This document shows, piece after piece, positions 56,255 to 56,500 of a stretch of DNA of 56,500 bases; within the stretch, counting starts at the first letter, position 1; each line of letters starts with the position of its first letter. The position numbers were made by a program, and so were the translations under genes. Source of the DNA: Cristatella mucedo (lineage: Eukaryota > Bryozoa > Phylactolaemata > Cristatellidae); assembly GCA_009760855.2 (NCBI GenBank), contig WPIO01000007.1:3403501-3460000 (forward strand), in the 5' to 3' direction. The notes beneath the pieces are model-generated. The model saw only the letters and a list, made by a program, of their open reading frames with translations. It did not search any database and was not told where the DNA came from.

Positions 56255-56500
56255 AGCTCTCCGCCGCCCCCCGATCAAGCCAAACATCGTACTACCCGCT
56301 TTTCGGAATCCAACAGTCTAGAAATACCTCGTGCAAACCTCAAATCCTTTGGAGACCGTGCATTTAGTTTGAATGCTTTCAAAGCCTGGAACTCCCTCTC
56401 GACCTGCGTCAGAACATCAGCTGACTTGACTACATTTAAAAAGAACTTAAAACACACCTATTTATGAGAGCATTCAATGGATCTAAGCAAGGCAAGCGAC
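56255..56500 (+). mobile_element. L2-like LINE ORF2 end, runs out of window
   Basis: AATCCTTTGGAGACCGTGCA, then a TTCAAAGCCTGGAACTCCCT block and a TTTAAAAAGAACTTAAAACA block. It is the same region as 32.7-32.9 kb but on the plus strand. Confidence 0.82.

Overview
The window is from a metazoan (invertebrate-type) nuclear genome. It holds no operons and almost no long open frames. It does hold many decayed non-LTR retrotransposons, hAT-type DNA transposon relics, tRNA-derived SINEs, microsatellites, spliced-looking exons and a rhodopsin-like GPCR. I cannot name the species. Most open frames are fragments of mobile elements or chance frames; two stretches look like host genes.

Layout. 1-1065 and 5165-6350 are two diverged copies of a GC-rich repeat of about 1.1 kb, with a broken L2/CR1-like LINE (1170-2702), a hairpin cluster (about 4305-4391) and a CA tract (4823-5014) between them. 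6.4-10.1 kb is mostly unrecognised, with a LINE tail, a SINE and a faint reverse transcriptase (RT) relic. 10.15-11.1 kb is the C-terminal part of an R2/NeSL-type LINE (restriction-like endonuclease, RLE). 11.7-13.06 kb is a minus-strand L2-like LINE, followed directly by a decayed satellite-like array with a period near 165 bp (13.06-15.34 kb). 15.37-18.97 kb is GC-rich and contains the GPCR on the minus strand.

22.9-28.5 kb is a cluster of two hAT-type transposase relics, L2 endonuclease and linker pieces, and a 440-bp non-autonomous hAT-like element flanked by inverted L2 copies. 28.85-43.9 kb is dominated by L2-like LINE copies on both strands. It includes a second RLE-type element interrupted by a SINE (34.03-35.04 kb) and a second LINE lineage nested in an L2-like copy (41.7-43.15 kb). 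45.7-53.9 kb is a direct segmental duplication with a 5.7-kb offset; its inner 1.33 kb is about 99% identical while its flanks are clearly diverged. Each copy carries the same predicted signal-peptide first exon. A possible downstream exon at 55607-55688 matches it in phase and resembles the start of a discoidin (F5/8 type C) domain. The window ends in two L2-like 3' pieces in opposite orientation.

How the parts relate. The L2-like LINE copies share a 3' end: an 8-bp GC-rich stem followed by an (ATT)n tail, as expected for LINE 3' ends recognised by their own RT. The SINEs share a tRNA-like head and a conserved body. All calls come from reading the sequence by eye; identities are estimates, not alignments.
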